From contig JADFPO010000024.1 of assembly GCA_022562295.1 (NCBI GenBank), forward strand, positions 1 to 39,871: 39,871 bases of DNA, written 5' to 3'. The position numbers were made by a program, and so were the translations under genes. The notes beneath the pieces are model-generated. The model searched no databases and was not told the DNA's origin. It saw nothing but the letters and a program-made list of their open reading frames with translations. The first letter of the stretch is position 1, and every line of letters begins with the position of its first letter. The DNA comes from Gemmatimonadota bacterium (GTDB lineage Bacteria; Gemmatimonadota; Gemmatimonadetes; Gemmatimonadales; GWC2-71-9). This document shows, one piece after another, positions 17,706 through 26,353 of the stretch.

Positions 17706-19064
17706 CTACAACCCGAACACGCGCAGCAGGTCGTTGGTGAGCGCGAGCGCCATGATACCAAGTAGGATCACCAACCCAAACTGGCTGAACCGCAGGCGCA
17801 GCTCCAACGGCATTGGCTTTCCTCGCACACCTTCGATGAGCAAGAACACCAATTGCCCGCCGTCGAGCACGGGGATGGGGAGCAGATTGAGAATGGCGAG
17901 GTTGACCGAAAAGAGCGCCATGAAGCTCAGCAGGGGTATCAGGCCCTGTGCGGCCACCTGTCCCGAGATCTGCCCGATAAGCAGCGGGCCACCCAACTCC
18001 CGCGGCGAAACGCGCCCGCGAATCAGGCCATTCAGCGTGGTGAGGATGAGCCTCGCGTCGGACTTCATGCCACGCCACCCTTCACCAATCCCCTCGACGA
18101 GCCCGACGTGAACCTCCCGAAGCTGAGGATTAACGCCAAGCTGGCCGATCTCTTCTTCTTCGCCGGTGGCGGGATCCACCCTCGTGACTGGCCGCGGCGT
18201 GGCCGGCAGAAGTACTTCCACGGAGTCGCGCAACACGACGAAGTCGACGGTGTTGTTCGCGCTGCGTTGGACCACCGCAACCATGGCCTCCCAATCCCCG
18301 ATGGCCTCACCGTTTGCACGAATCACGAGGTCCCCGACGGCAAACCCCGCTTCATCGGCCGCCGACGACACCGCAACATTTCCAATGCGTGCCTCACGCT
18401 TGGGCACCAGTGACAGGTATACCGCGATCCGATCGTCCATGGCGAATCCATCGATCGCCAACACGACGGGATCTGCGTTGGCAAACTCGAACACCAGTTC
18501 CTCGGACGCCGGGTCCGCAATCCGATCGCGCACGTCGTTCCAAGAGGTGATCGTATCACCGTTGATTCGGAGAATCTCGACGTCGCGAGGCAGATCACGC
18601 AGCTCCGCGGCCGCGTCGGGAAGCGTCGCGGCTTCGACTCGTGCGATGGTGGTGCTGGGATCCACCACACGCCCATAGATCGTCGCCAACCCGAAGTACA
18701 CAACCCAGGCGAACAGGAAATTCATCGCGACCCCGGCCGAAATCACGAAAACCCGTGCCCAGAGCGGCTTATTTTCGAACAGCTTTTCCTGCGGGAACTC
18801 CTGCTCGCCCGAGCCACCCTCCAGCCCACCCACTTCTTCTTGCTCCTCTTTGCTCGCCATCTTCACGTACCCACCGATCGGAATCCACGAGATGACGTAC
18901 GTGGTCTCACCCCAACGGAACGACAGCGGCGTGAGCGGCCCGAGCCCGAGTGAGAATCGATGGACACCGATCCCCACCGACTTCGCTGCCATAAAGTGCC
19001 CCAGCTCGTGGACGAAAATGAGCACGCCGATGACGAAGATGGCGGCCCCGATGGTCAGCAGCAT
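17706..19064 (-). CDS. rseP: Site-2 zinc metalloprotease RseP (intramembrane)
   Basis: RseP cleaves anti-sigma factors and remnant signal peptides inside the membrane. The zinc motif HELGH is at 19-23 in the first membrane segment. A second segment (about 110-130) is followed by two PDZ-like regions (about 140-215 and 220-300). The C-terminal membrane part carries NLLPIPVLDGGQ with the third metal ligand Asp. The 452-aa length matches E. coli RseP (450). It ends the rplM-to-rseP cluster and overlaps dxr by 10 nt. The dxr-rseP order is conserved across many bacteria. Confidence 0.95.
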   Translation of the reverse strand: MLLTIGAAIFVIGVLIFVHELGHFMAAKSVGIGVHRFSLGLGPLTPLSFRWGETTYVISWIPIGGYVKMASKEEQEEVGGLEGGSGEQEFPQEKLFENKPLWARVFVISAGVAMNFLFAWVVYFGLATIYGRVVDPSTTIARVEAATLPDAAAELRDLPRDVEILRINGDTITSWNDVRDRIADPASEELVFEFANADPVVLAIDGFAMDDRIAVYLSLVPKREARIGNVAVSSAADEAGFAVGDLVIRANGEAIGDWEAMVAVVQRSANNTVDFVVLRDSVEVLLPATPRPVTRVDPATGEEEEIGQLGVNPQLREVHVGLVEGIGEGWRGMKSDARLILTTLNGLIRGRVSPRELGGPLLIGQISGQVAAQGLIPLLSFMALFSVNLAILNLLPIPVLDGGQLVFLLIEGVRGKPMPLELRLRFSQFGLVILLGIMALALTNDLLRVFGL

Positions 19065-20200
19065 GCCGCCTCCGCAGTGTCGCGGGCCCAGCGATCGACC
19101 GCTAGCACGGTCTCGATGTCCACCGCTGGATCTCCCCTGTGCGCCTGCAGCGCGCAGTCAATCACATCGGCGATATTGCCGAAACGAATTCGATGGTTCA
19201 AGAACGCGTGAACGGCTACTTCGTTCGCTGCGTTGAACACGGCCGGTGTGGTGGCGCCGGCTCTGCCGGCGGCGACACCCAATGCGAACGCCCTAAAGTC
19301 ATCCCTCCGAATCGGCTCGAACGTGAGATCGCCCGCCGCGACCGGATCGAAGCGCTTGACCCCTGCGTCGGGCACCCGCTCGGGATGCGTCAGGGCGTAG
19401 AGAATCGGAAGCTCCATCGATGGATAGCCAACCTGTACCAGTATCGAGCCGTCCACAAATTCTGTGAAGGCGTGGATGATCGATTGCGGATGCACCACAA
19501 CCTCGATCGCATCATACTCCAAATTGAATAAATAGTGCGCCTCGATCACCTCCAGCGCCTTGTTGGCGAGCGTGGCGCTGTCGATCGTGATCTTGGGCCC
19601 CATCTGCCACGTGGGATGTGCCAACGCCTCCTCGACTGTCGCTTCGGCGAGCTTCTCGGCCGACCATTCCCGAAACGGCCCGCCCGAAGCGGTGAGGATC
19701 AGGCGGGCCAAATCTTCGGGTGCGCGCCCGGTCAAGCACTGCATGACGGCACTGTGCTCCGAATCGATCGGGACGATATCTCCGCCGCCGCTACGAGCCG
19801 CTTCACGGACGAGATCGCCGGCCATGACCAAGGTTTCCTTGTTCGCCAACGCGACGCGTTTGCCCGCCTCGAGGGCTGCGACGGTCGCCTGCAAACCGGC
19901 TGCACCCACTACGGCGTTGACCACGATATCGACTTCGCTGTGGGTCGCGGCTTCGATCAGGCACTCCGTACCCGTCGCCCTACGGCACGTCCCGTTCGAC
20001 GAACGCCGCCACCCGACCTCACCGTTCACCAGTCCCAAGTACGTCGCCCCGGTCTCATCGCCGACCTGCTCGAGCTTGTCCCTGGATCCGAAGGCGGTCA
20101 GCGCAACCACACGAAACCGCTCGCGTTGGCGCTCGATCACGCGCAGCGTGCTCGCGCCGATCGAACCCGTGCAGCCCAGAACCGCAATGCCGACGCTCAT
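19055..20200 (-). CDS. dxr: 1-deoxy-D-xylulose 5-phosphate reductoisomerase
   Basis: Dxr converts DXP to MEP with NADPH and a divalent metal, the committed step of non-mevalonate isoprenoid synthesis. The N-terminal NADPH loop GCTGSIG is at 9-15, DSEHSA provides the metal/substrate site, and HPTWQMGPKITIDSATLANK is the family hallmark. The ATG at 20200 (381 aa, MSVGIAVLG) makes a 4-nt ATGA overlap with the cdsA stop. The frame stays open to 20248, but that extension lies inside cdsA and is not needed. It feeds UppS, encoded two genes upstream. Confidence 0.96.
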   Translation of the reverse strand: MSVGIAVLGCTGSIGASTLRVIERQRERFRVVALTAFGSRDKLEQVGDETGATYLGLVNGEVGWRRSSNGTCRRATGTECLIEAATHSEVDIVVNAVVGAAGLQATVAALEAGKRVALANKETLVMAGDLVREAARSGGGDIVPIDSEHSAVMQCLTGRAPEDLARLILTASGGPFREWSAEKLAEATVEEALAHPTWQMGPKITIDSATLANKALEVIEAHYLFNLEYDAIEVVVHPQSIIHAFTEFVDGSILVQVGYPSMELPILYALTHPERVPDAGVKRFDPVAAGDLTFEPIRRDDFRAFALGVAAGRAGATTPAVFNAANEVAVHAFLNHRIRFGNIADVIDCALQAHRGDPAVDIETVLAVDRWARDTAEAACC

Positions 20201-21057
20201 AGAACTCCGAAGGCGTAAAAACACATTGCCGACAACGGGATCACCCAATACAACGAGTCGAGACGGTCCAGTACGCCGCCATGACCGGGGAAAAATATTC
20301 CCGAATCCTTCACCCCGACGGAACGCTTCAACAGCGACTCGGCCAAATCACCGACTTGGCCCAGCACGCCCACCACCAACCCGATGATCAAAAGCTGCCA
20401 CACCGTCAGGGCGATCCCCACCTCCCCGAGCACGAGCCATCCGTACATCAGCGCCACGACCCCAGCGCCGAGCAGCCCCGAAACCGCACCGGACCAGGTT
20501 TTCTTCGGACTGACCATCGGCGCGAACTTCGGCCCGCCAAAGGCCGCGCCTCCGACCATCGCGAAAGTGTCGCATAGCCAGGTCGTGACGAGCGGCAGCA
20601 ACACCAAGAGCGTCCCCACACCGGGCGAACCATCGGCTACCCCGTGGCGCACCAGCAAGATGAAAGCTGGAAGACCCGCGGTATAGATCGGTCCGAAAAT
20701 CGTGACGGCGATCGACACCACCGGCTGCCCGTCGACATCCGCCACCACCAGTGCGTATGCCATAGTGACGAGCACCCACACCGTCGCCGCTGCGATCCCC
20801 CAAAACGGATCCAATCCGCCACCAGCCTCCAGCACTAAATACGTGGCGACCGGCAACAGAATGGCCCCAGCGTAGCCAGGAGCGGGAAACGGCTTCACCC
20901 CACCCTTCTCCGCCAACCTGAACAGCTCGCCCGTCCCGACGATGCCCAGTATCGCCAACCCCGCCACCAGCACCCAACCACCGAGATAGACCATGCCGAC
21001 GGCGGCCGGGATCCCGATCGCCGCCACGGCGATGCGGCGGGGCAGCGAAGACCCCAT
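20197..21057 (-). CDS. cdsA: Phosphatidate cytidylyltransferase
   Basis: CdsA makes CDP-diacylglycerol from phosphatidate and CTP for phospholipid synthesis in the inner membrane. The 286-aa protein has about eight hydrophobic segments. The diagnostic C-terminal signature is complete: SLLKRSVGVKDSG followed by PGHGGVLDRLDSL, holding the metal-binding Asp residues. The ATG at 21057 overlaps the uppS stop by one base (TGATG), and its own stop overlaps dxr by 4 nt. Confidence 0.95.
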   Translation of the reverse strand: MGSSLPRRIAVAAIGIPAAVGMVYLGGWVLVAGLAILGIVGTGELFRLAEKGGVKPFPAPGYAGAILLPVATYLVLEAGGGLDPFWGIAAATVWVLVTMAYALVVADVDGQPVVSIAVTIFGPIYTAGLPAFILLVRHGVADGSPGVGTLLVLLPLVTTWLCDTFAMVGGAAFGGPKFAPMVSPKKTWSGAVSGLLGAGVVALMYGWLVLGEVGIALTVWQLLIIGLVVGVLGQVGDLAESLLKRSVGVKDSGIFFPGHGGVLDRLDSLYWVIPLSAMCFYAFGVL

Positions 21058-21797
21058 CAGGCCGACACTCGGCCAAACCGACGCTCACGACGCTGGTAAT
21101 CAAGGATGGCCTCGAACAGGTCTTCGCGCGTGAAATCCGGCCATAACACCGACGTGACATACAACTCCGTATACGCGATCTGCCACAAGAGGAAGTTGGA
21201 GATGCGTTGCTCGCCCGACGTGCGAATGAGCAGGTCCGGATCGGGCAAGGCCGCCGTATACAGCCGGCTCGATACCGCTTGTTCGTCGATGTTCTCGATG
21301 TCGAGTCTGCCTGCTTCCACGTCCGCCGCGATCATTCGCGCGGCCCGGGTCAATTCCTCTCGGCCCGAATACGATATGCATAGTCCGAGCTGCAACCGCG
21401 ACTCGTCTTTCGTGGCTTGCTCGACCGTCTCAACTGCTTCTAGCGCCGCGCCGGAAAGGCTGCTGCGATCACCGAGCACGCGAGTTCGAACGCCGTTCTT
21501 CCGAAGCCTGCTCGTTTCCTTGGCGACGTAATCGGCTAGGAGATCCATCAACGCCGCGACCTCGGAGCTGGGACGGGACCAATTTTCCCGAGAGAAGGCG
21601 AAAAGAGTGAGCATCTCCACACCGGCTTCGATCGCACCTTCCACCACCTCACGAACCGACTTCATTCCCTTGTGGTGCCCCATGGTGCGGGGAAGAAACC
21701 GACTCCGCGCCCAGCGGCCGTTGCCATCCATGATGATCGCAACGTGCCGCGGTACATCCCCGTTGCTCTTAAGCTGAGCGAGCCGATCGTCTACCAT
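21057..21797 (-). CDS. uppS: Isoprenyl transferase (undecaprenyl diphosphate synthase)
   Basis: UppS is a cis-prenyltransferase that extends farnesyl diphosphate with IPP to the C55 carrier for wall synthesis. The 246-aa protein has the catalytic HVAIIMDGNGRWA motif near residue 20, FAFSRENWSRP, and the C-terminal PDPDLLIRTSGEQRISNFLL and ELYVTSVLWPDF motifs. These exclude the unrelated trans-prenyltransferases. Chain length cannot be fixed from sequence. It starts 19 nt after frr and overlaps cdsA by 1 nt. Confidence 0.95.
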   Translation of the reverse strand: MVDDRLAQLKSNGDVPRHVAIIMDGNGRWARSRFLPRTMGHHKGMKSVREVVEGAIEAGVEMLTLFAFSRENWSRPSSEVAALMDLLADYVAKETSRLRKNGVRTRVLGDRSSLSGAALEAVETVEQATKDESRLQLGLCISYSGREELTRAARMIAADVEAGRLDIENIDEQAVSSRLYTAALPDPDLLIRTSGEQRISNFLLWQIAYTELYVTSVLWPDFTREDLFEAILDYQRRERRFGRVSA

Positions 21798-21816
21798 AGG
21801 CGAAGGGAACCCGGGG

Positions 21817-22368
21817 TCATATCTCCATGATCTCCGCTTCTTTGGCTTTCACGAGTTCTTCGATCTGCTCGATAGCCTCGTCGTGGAGTTTCTGGATGTC
21901 TTTCTCACTGTGGCGCTTGTCGTCGTCGGAGACATGCTCGACCTTCTTTGTCTTCGACAGGACCTCGGTTCGCCCGTGGCGGATTGCGATGCGCCCTTCC
22001 TCCGCAAGCTTCCGGACGACCTTCACCAATTCCTGGCGGCGCTCTTCGGTCAGCAGCGGCAGCGGAACGCGTATCGTCGTGCCGTCATTCGAGGGGTTCA
22101 ACCCGAGCTCCGACGTCTGAAGCGCCTTCTCGACGGCGCCAATCAGTCCCTTGTCCCAGGGCTGCACGGCGAGGAGCCGTGGTTCGGGGGCGGATACGGA
22201 CGCGACCTGATTCAACGGCATCTGCTGCCCGTACGCATCTACGCGTATGGTATCGAGTAAGCTGGTCGTTGCTTTCCCGCTCCGGATGGTGGCCAGTTCG
22301 CGCCGTGTGTTTTCCACCGCCTTGCGCATCGCGGCCTTCGCCTCTTTAGTGAATTCGAGTAGACTCAT
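21817..22368 (-). CDS. frr: Ribosome recycling factor
   Basis: RRF splits the post-termination ribosome with EF-G. The 183-aa product is standard: a helical bundle interrupted by a beta-domain (about 30-105, with [22 protein letters not shown]-like and [15 protein letters not shown]). The C-terminal helix ends [10 protein letters not shown]. The ATG at 22368 gives a 4-nt overlap with the pyrH stop. The frame remains open upstream to 23166, but that is only a shadow of pyrH. The usual RRDAN stretch of the third helix reads RTEVL here; reading the other two frames does not restore it, so it is lineage variation, not a frameshift. Confidence 0.95.
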   Translation of the reverse strand: MSLLEFTKEAKAAMRKAVENTRRELATIRSGKATTSLLDTIRVDAYGQQMPLNQVASVSAPEPRLLAVQPWDKGLIGAVEKALQTSELGLNPSNDGTTIRVPLPLLTEERRQELVKVVRKLAEEGRIAIRHGRTEVLSKTKKVEHVSDDDKRHSEKDIQKLHDEAIEQIEELVKAKEAEIMEI

Positions 22369-23078
22369 CGCACCAAAGTCCCGACGCGTTCTCCGGTAAG
22401 AATCCGGGCGATCGCGCCTTGTTCGTTGACGTTCATTACGACAATTGGCAGAGTGTTCTTCTTGCACAGCGCGAATGCGTTCGCATCCATCACTTCGAGG
22501 CCGCGCACGATGGCATCTTGGTACCCGATGTCGGGGATGAACTCCGCCGTCGGATCTTTGCGCGGATCGGACGTATAGATACCATCGACATTGGTCGCCT
22601 TGATGATGACGTCGGCCTCGATCTCGAGGGCGCGCAACACGGCCGCCGTGTCGGTGGAGAAGTACGGATTCCCCGTTCCTCCGGCGAACAGCACGACCCG
22701 ACCCTTTTCCAGGTGCCGTTGGGCTCGGCGCCGGATGTACGGCTCGGCGAGTTGCTCCATCCGGATGGCGGTCATGGCGCGGGTCTGCACGTCCATGCGT
22801 TCCAGCACATCTTGCAAGGCCAGCGCGTTGATCACGGTGGCCAGCATTCCCATGTAATCGGCCGACACCCTGTCGACCCCTTGCTCGCTGGCCACGGTCC
22901 CGCGCAGGATGTTGCCGCCACCGATCACCAACCCCAGGCTCGCTCCCAACGCGTGCACTTGCTTGATCTCCTCGGCCAAGCGCTGCACCGCAGCAAAATC
23001 GATCCCGAAACCGCGATCTCCGGCAAGCGCCTCGCCCGAAATCTTGATCAGCACTCGACCGTAGGCCAGTTCGCTCAT
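22365..23078 (-). CDS. pyrH: Uridylate kinase (UMP kinase)
   Basis: PyrH phosphorylates UMP to UDP. It belongs to the amino-acid-kinase fold and is unrelated to eukaryotic UMP/CMP kinases. The 237-aa protein has the N-terminal [25 protein letters not shown] for substrate phosphate, [16 protein letters not shown], and [19 protein letters not shown], all family hallmarks. It is overlapped by 4 nt on both sides (tsf upstream, frr downstream), in the conserved rpsB-tsf-pyrH-frr order. Confidence 0.97.
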   Translation of the reverse strand: MSELAYGRVLIKISGEALAGDRGFGIDFAAVQRLAEEIKQVHALGASLGLVIGGGNILRGTVASEQGVDRVSADYMGMLATVINALALQDVLERMDVQTRAMTAIRMEQLAEPYIRRRAQRHLEKGRVVLFAGGTGNPYFSTDTAAVLRALEIEADVIIKATNVDGIYTSDPRKDPTAEFIPDIGYQDAIVRGLEVMDANAFALCKKNTLPIVVMNVNEQGAIARILTGERVGTLVR

Positions 23079-23680
23079 AACTCGTCTCCCAACTCGTAAC
23101 GAACGAAACGCCGAACCACAACGTTTTCGCCGACCTTCGAGGCAACCCCTTTGACCAAATCACCAATGGTTTGCTTGTCGTCCTTCACAAACGGCTGATC
23201 GAGCAGCGCGCGCTCCTTACGAAACTTTTGAAGCTTACCCTTGATCATCTTTTCCCGCACAGCCTCTGGCTTGCCCGACTCCGCTACCTGGGCTTCGATG
23301 AATTCACGCTCCTTGGCGACAAGCTCTTTGGGCAAGTCGTCGGCCGACACCGCGATCGGCCGGGCCGACGCGATGTGAAGAGCGAGGTCCTTGGACAGGG
23401 TTTGAAAGTCGTCGGTGCGCGCCACGAAGTCCGTTTCGCAGTTCAGCTCGATCAGTACCCCAACACGCCCGTTGAAGTGGATGTAAGAGCCAATCACGCC
23501 TTCGGAGGCGCTCCGCCCCGCCCGTTTCTCCGCCTTCGCCGCTCCCGTCTTTCTGAGCACCGCTATCGCTTTTTCGGTATCGCCATCCGATTCTTGGAGC
23601 GCGCGCTTGCACTCCATCATGCCGGCACCGGTCTGCTTTCGAAGTTCCGCAACGTCCTTTGCGGAGATGGTCCCTGCCAT
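23075..23680 (-). CDS. tsf: Elongation factor Ts (short form)
   Basis: EF-Ts is the nucleotide exchange factor for EF-Tu. The N-terminal UBA-like domain contains [19 protein letters not shown]. The core has [20 protein letters not shown] followed by DFVARTDDF, the EF-Tu contact region. At 201 aa it is the compact form, like the Thermus factor, and lacks the second half of the core and the coiled-coil insertion found in the roughly 280-aa E. coli protein. It lies 160 nt after rpsB and overlaps pyrH by 4 nt. Confidence 0.95.
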   Translation of the reverse strand: MAGTISAKDVAELRKQTGAGMMECKRALQESDGDTEKAIAVLRKTGAAKAEKRAGRSASEGVIGSYIHFNGRVGVLIELNCETDFVARTDDFQTLSKDLALHIASARPIAVSADDLPKELVAKEREFIEAQVAESGKPEAVREKMIKGKLQKFRKERALLDQPFVKDDKQTIGDLVKGVASKVGENVVVRRFVRYELGDEL

Positions 23681-23840
23681 GAGTTCCCGTTTCTCCTCTC
23701 ACAGTTCGGCGGATCCGCACCCTCATGCGCTCGAGGCCGCGCGATCGCCCTCGTTTGGATTCAACATACGAACCGCCGCCTCGCGGCCGGATGGCGCGGG
23801 AGCGGCGGTCGATGCGTCGAGGCGTCCGTCTGCCCTATCT
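23681..23840. other. 160-bp gap between rpsB and tsf
   Basis: I see no ORF with coding character and no clear terminator. The minus strand carries a purine-rich GAGAGGAGAAACGGG before the tsf ATG, a distant or weak ribosome-binding site. The remainder is GC-rich with short GGCGGCGG/CCGCCGC-type complementary pieces. The gap is long relative to the overlaps in the rest of the operon, so it could hold a secondary promoter, but none is convincing. Confidence 0.4.
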
Positions 23841-24797
23841 TTACGCGTCGCTTTCCCCCACCGCCCCCTCGGCCGACGCGGCCGGCGTACCAGCCGTGTC
23901 AACGGTGGCTGGCTCCGGTTGCTCGGTCGAGTCCGCGTTTGGCGGCTCCTCGGGCTTGTCCGGGTCCTTCAAACGCGCTACGATCGCCTCAGGCTTCGGA
24001 CGCCGCTTGCGACGAGTCCGACGCCTCTTCTTGTGCTCGTCCACGTCGCCCTGCCCTGCCGCCTCGGTACTATAGGTGAAGCTCTCTGACTCTTCGGTCA
24101 ACTCGCGGAGCGGAACCTGCACTCTCGCCATGGCAATTTCGTCCACCACCGCTCCCGTCAATATCGAGACGGAACGAATCGCATCGTCGTTGCCGGGAAT
24201 CGGGACGGTAATGAGGTCGGGATCGGCATTGGTGTCCACAATCGCTATGACCGGTATGTCCAATTTACGGGCTTCTGCAATCGCAATTCGCTCCCGTTGG
24301 GAGTCAACGACAAACAACGCTCCGGGGAGTCTTGTCATCCGCTTTATTCCCTCGAGGTTGCGGCTGAGTTTTTGGCGCTCCCGATCGATGCGCAGCTGCT
24401 CCTTCTTCGTAAAGAACTCGAACGACCCTTCTTGCTGACCCTGCTCGATGTCCTTCAGCCGTTTGATCTGTTTCTTGATCGTGTGAAAGTTCGTGAGCGT
24501 TCCTCCAAGCCAGCGCTCGGTGACGTAAAACGACTCACAGCGCTCGGCCTCCGTGCGTACGATCTGCTTCAGCTGGCGCTTGGTACACACAAACAAGATC
24601 CCATCACCACGCATGATGACTTCGCGAGCCAGATCCTGCGCGGCCTTTAGCTGACGGAGGGCCTTCTGGAGGTCAATGATGTAGATCCCCGAGCGCTCCG
24701 CGAAGATGAACCTCCGCATCTTGGGGTTCCAGCGGCGGGTTTGGTGTCCGAAATGGACGCCCGCCTCTAATAGGTCCTTCAGTGTTGGATCTGCCAT
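23841..24797 (-). CDS. rpsB: 30S ribosomal protein S2 with a long charged C-terminal tail
   Basis: S2 joins the 30S late and sits near the mRNA exit, bridging to S1. The start is the ATG at 24797 ([20 protein letters not shown]). The frame is open upstream to 24878 but without conserved residues. The core (about 1-235) is canonical: [39 protein letters not shown] and PGNDDAIRS. The protein is 318 aa, some 75-80 longer than E. coli S2 (241). The extra tail starts with a basic block ([15 protein letters not shown], 256-270) and ends in an acidic, Pro/Ala/Thr-rich low-complexity stretch. Confidence 0.95.
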   Translation of the reverse strand: MADPTLKDLLEAGVHFGHQTRRWNPKMRRFIFAERSGIYIIDLQKALRQLKAAQDLAREVIMRGDGILFVCTKRQLKQIVRTEAERCESFYVTERWLGGTLTNFHTIKKQIKRLKDIEQGQQEGSFEFFTKKEQLRIDRERQKLSRNLEGIKRMTRLPGALFVVDSQRERIAIAEARKLDIPVIAIVDTNADPDLITVPIPGNDDAIRSVSILTGAVVDEIAMARVQVPLRELTEESESFTYSTEAAGQGDVDEHKKRRRTRRKRRPKPEAIVARLKDPDKPEEPPNADSTEQPEPATVDTAGTPAASAEGAVGESDA

Positions 24798-24850
24798 GCA
24801 CCGTGTTCCGTGTGGGTTATGTCGTCCATCGCCTTCACTCCCAACCCCGA

Positions 24851-24866
24851 TCCGCCGTTCGGCGGA
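24851..24866 (-). other. Leader hairpin upstream of rpsB
   Basis: A 6-bp TCCGCC/GGCGGA stem with a 4-nt loop lies in the 114-bp rpsI-rpsB gap, about 54 nt before the rpsB ATG. It has no U-tract, so it is not a plain terminator. It may be part of an mRNA leader or a processing site. S2 autoregulates rpsB-tsf in other bacteria, but nothing here proves it. Confidence 0.35.
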
Positions 24867-24911
24867 CACCCAGGGCAAGGTCCGGCGATGTGTGTAGTGA
24901 ACTCGACGCGG

Positions 24912-25316
24912 TTAACGCTTGGAAAATTGGAACCGCTTGCGGGCCCCCGGTTGTCCCGGCTTCTTGCGTTCGACAGCTCGCGGATCCCGAGTCATTAAAC
25001 CATGCTCCCGAAGTTTTTTCCTGTGAGTTTCATCGACAATTACCAGCGCGCGAGCCACCGCCAGGCGGAGCGCGCCCGCCTGACCCGTCAAACCACCACC
25101 GTTGACCCGAGCCCGAACGTCGAAAGCCCCCAGCGTGTCAGTAACGGTGAAACTCTGCTGGATATGCGAAATGAGAGATCGGCGCGGGAAATAGTCACCC
25201 AACGTGCGCCCGTTGATGTTCCACTTACCCGAGCCGGGTGTCAGGTACACCCGGGCCACGCTGGTCTTGCGGCGCCCTAGAGCGCCCCAGCGAAGCTCGG
25301 GTTCTGGGGTCGTCAT
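24912..25316 (-). CDS. rpsI: 30S ribosomal protein S9
   Basis: S9 lies in the 30S head, and its C-terminal tail reaches the P-site tRNA. The 134-aa protein has GRRKTSVARVYL, GSGKWNINGR, VRARVNGGGLTGQAGALRLA and the basic terminal GARKRFQFSKR, including the invariant Lys-Arg end. It starts 14 nt after rplM, the universal rplM-rpsI pair. Confidence 0.97.
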   Translation of the reverse strand: MTTPEPELRWGALGRRKTSVARVYLTPGSGKWNINGRTLGDYFPRRSLISHIQQSFTVTDTLGAFDVRARVNGGGLTGQAGALRLAVARALVIVDETHRKKLREHGLMTRDPRAVERKKPGQPGARKRFQFSKR

Positions 25317-25330
25317 CGTTCCTGCTCCTG

Positions 25331-25762
25331 TCAGATGGAGAGAGGCGTGGGCCGCTGAGCCTCATGGGGATGGCTGGGCCCCGCATAGACCTTGAGCTTC
25401 TTGCGGAGCACCTGGCGACCCAGCGTTCCCTTCGGAAGCATGCCGTGGACTGCCTTCTCGATCACGCGTCCAGGATGCGTCGCCAGCATCTTCGATAACG
25501 GCGTGAACTTCTCGTTGCCAATGTATCCGGTATGCCGGAAGTACTGTTTCTGCTCGAGCTTCTTGCCCGTCAGGCGCACCTTTTCCGCGTTCACCACCAC
25601 TACGAAATCCCCACCGTCCATGTGCGGCGTGAACGTCGGCTTGTGCTTGCCGCGAATGATCTGCGCAACGCGGCTCGCTAGTCGTCCCAACACGACACCC
25701 TCCGCATCCACGACGTGCCACTTGTGCTCGATCTCACTCGCCTTGAGGCTATACGTTTTCAT
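25331..25762 (-). CDS. rplM: 50S ribosomal protein L13
   Basis: L13 is an early-assembly 50S protein. The start is the ATG at 25762 ([15 protein letters not shown], 143 aa); an upstream extension to 25807 has no conserved residues. Family marks are [35 protein letters not shown], the VHGMLPKG motif and the terminal [12 protein letters not shown]. It heads the ten-gene cluster rplM to rseP. Confidence 0.96.
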   Translation of the reverse strand: MKTYSLKASEIEHKWHVVDAEGVVLGRLASRVAQIIRGKHKPTFTPHMDGGDFVVVVNAEKVRLTGKKLEQKQYFRHTGYIGNEKFTPLSKMLATHPGRVIEKAVHGMLPKGTLGRQVLRKKLKVYAGPSHPHEAQRPTPLSI

Positions 25763-25815
25763 CGCTCGAAATTCTGAAGACCAGGAACGTGAAACCCGAA
25801 ACAACACAACCTATA

Positions 25816-25844
25816 AGCCTAGTGGTGGCAACCGGTTCGGTCAA
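25816..25844 (-). promoter_or_regulatory. Weak promoter candidate for rplM-rpsI
   Basis: On the minus strand, TTGACC (25839-25844, overlapping the biotin-carrier stop) is followed after 17 bp by TAGGCT (25816-25821), a poor -10 with 3/6 matches. TTATAG a few bases further is a better box at a poor spacing. The 78-bp gap is the only place a promoter for the large ribosomal/isoprenoid cluster could sit outside a gene. Confidence 0.3.
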
Positions 25845-26353
25845 CTGCTGGGCCCGATCTCCACGAGCGGAGTGCCCTTCTCGACGGCGGTCCCGGCCGC
25901 AACCAGGATACGCCGGACCACACCTACCCCCACAGCGCGTATTTCGTTCTCCATTTTCATGGCCTCGAGCACTACCAGTCCCGTTCCACGGCCCACCGAT
26001 TGCCCCTCCTCGACCTCCCAGCGAAGCACCAGTCCGGGCATGGGTGCCTTGACCAGGCCGCCACCACCGGGCGCCCCATCGCTGCGTCGCGCCATCTCAC
26101 GCAGCTGCATCGCCCGCTCGTCGAGCACCTCGACCGGCCAAGCCCGTCCCGCAACCTGCACCGTCCATCCCTCATGCTCCCCCCCCTGCTCGACGACCAT
26201 GGGTGTCGTGGAACCCTCCATGGTAAGGTACCGCAAAGGACCGACGCCCACAGTTTCCAAACGCGCTGGCACTTCTTGTCCATCGAGCTTCACCCAGTGC
26301 TGCCCGATCTCGACCTCGACGGCGTGTGGTCCGACCGACACCGTGTACTTCAC
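25841..26353 (-). CDS. Biotin carboxyl carrier subunit of an acyl-CoA carboxylase
   Basis: This subunit carries biotin between biotin carboxylase and carboxyltransferase. The biotinyl domain (about 100-168) has APMPG and the biotinylation site EAMKMEN with K133. Residues 1-90 form a beta-rich region and probably dock to the partner subunits, as in the biotin-carrier part of propionyl-CoA carboxylase alpha chains. The GTG at 26353 overlaps the RNA methyltransferase stop by 4 nt (GTGA), giving 170 aa; the open frame upstream to 26920 is a shadow of that gene. The family's usual alternative is oxaloacetate decarboxylase or pyruvate carboxylase carriers. The neighbouring pccB and accC genes favour an acyl-CoA carboxylase. 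Confidence 0.9.
   Translation of the reverse strand: MKYTVSVGPHAVEVEIGQHWVKLDGQEVPARLETVGVGPLRYLTMEGSTTPMVVEQGGEHEGWTVQVAGRAWPVEVLDERAMQLREMARRSDGAPGGGGLVKAPMPGLVLRWEVEEGQSVGRGTGLVVLEAMKMENEIRAVGVGVVRRILVAAGTAVEKGTPLVEIGPSS

Noticed and set aside
16684-18078. 464-codon minus-strand frame opposite the kinase and the end of rseP
   Set aside because: It covers the conserved kinase in antisense, shows no family motifs and runs across two unrelated genes.
21900-22000. Possible compensated frameshift in frr where RRDAN reads RTEVL
   Set aside because: Neither alternative frame restores the usual residues, and the sequence returns to a good RRF match on both sides without a frame change.
22369-23166. 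Long upstream extension of frr (449 codons in total)
   Set aside because: The extension lies over pyrH in another frame. RRF is 180-190 aa in all families, and the ATGA overlap at 22365-22368 marks the real start.
24798-24911. Possible intrinsic terminator between rpsI and rpsB
   Set aside because: The 6-bp stem lacks a U-tract; recorded only as a leader hairpin.
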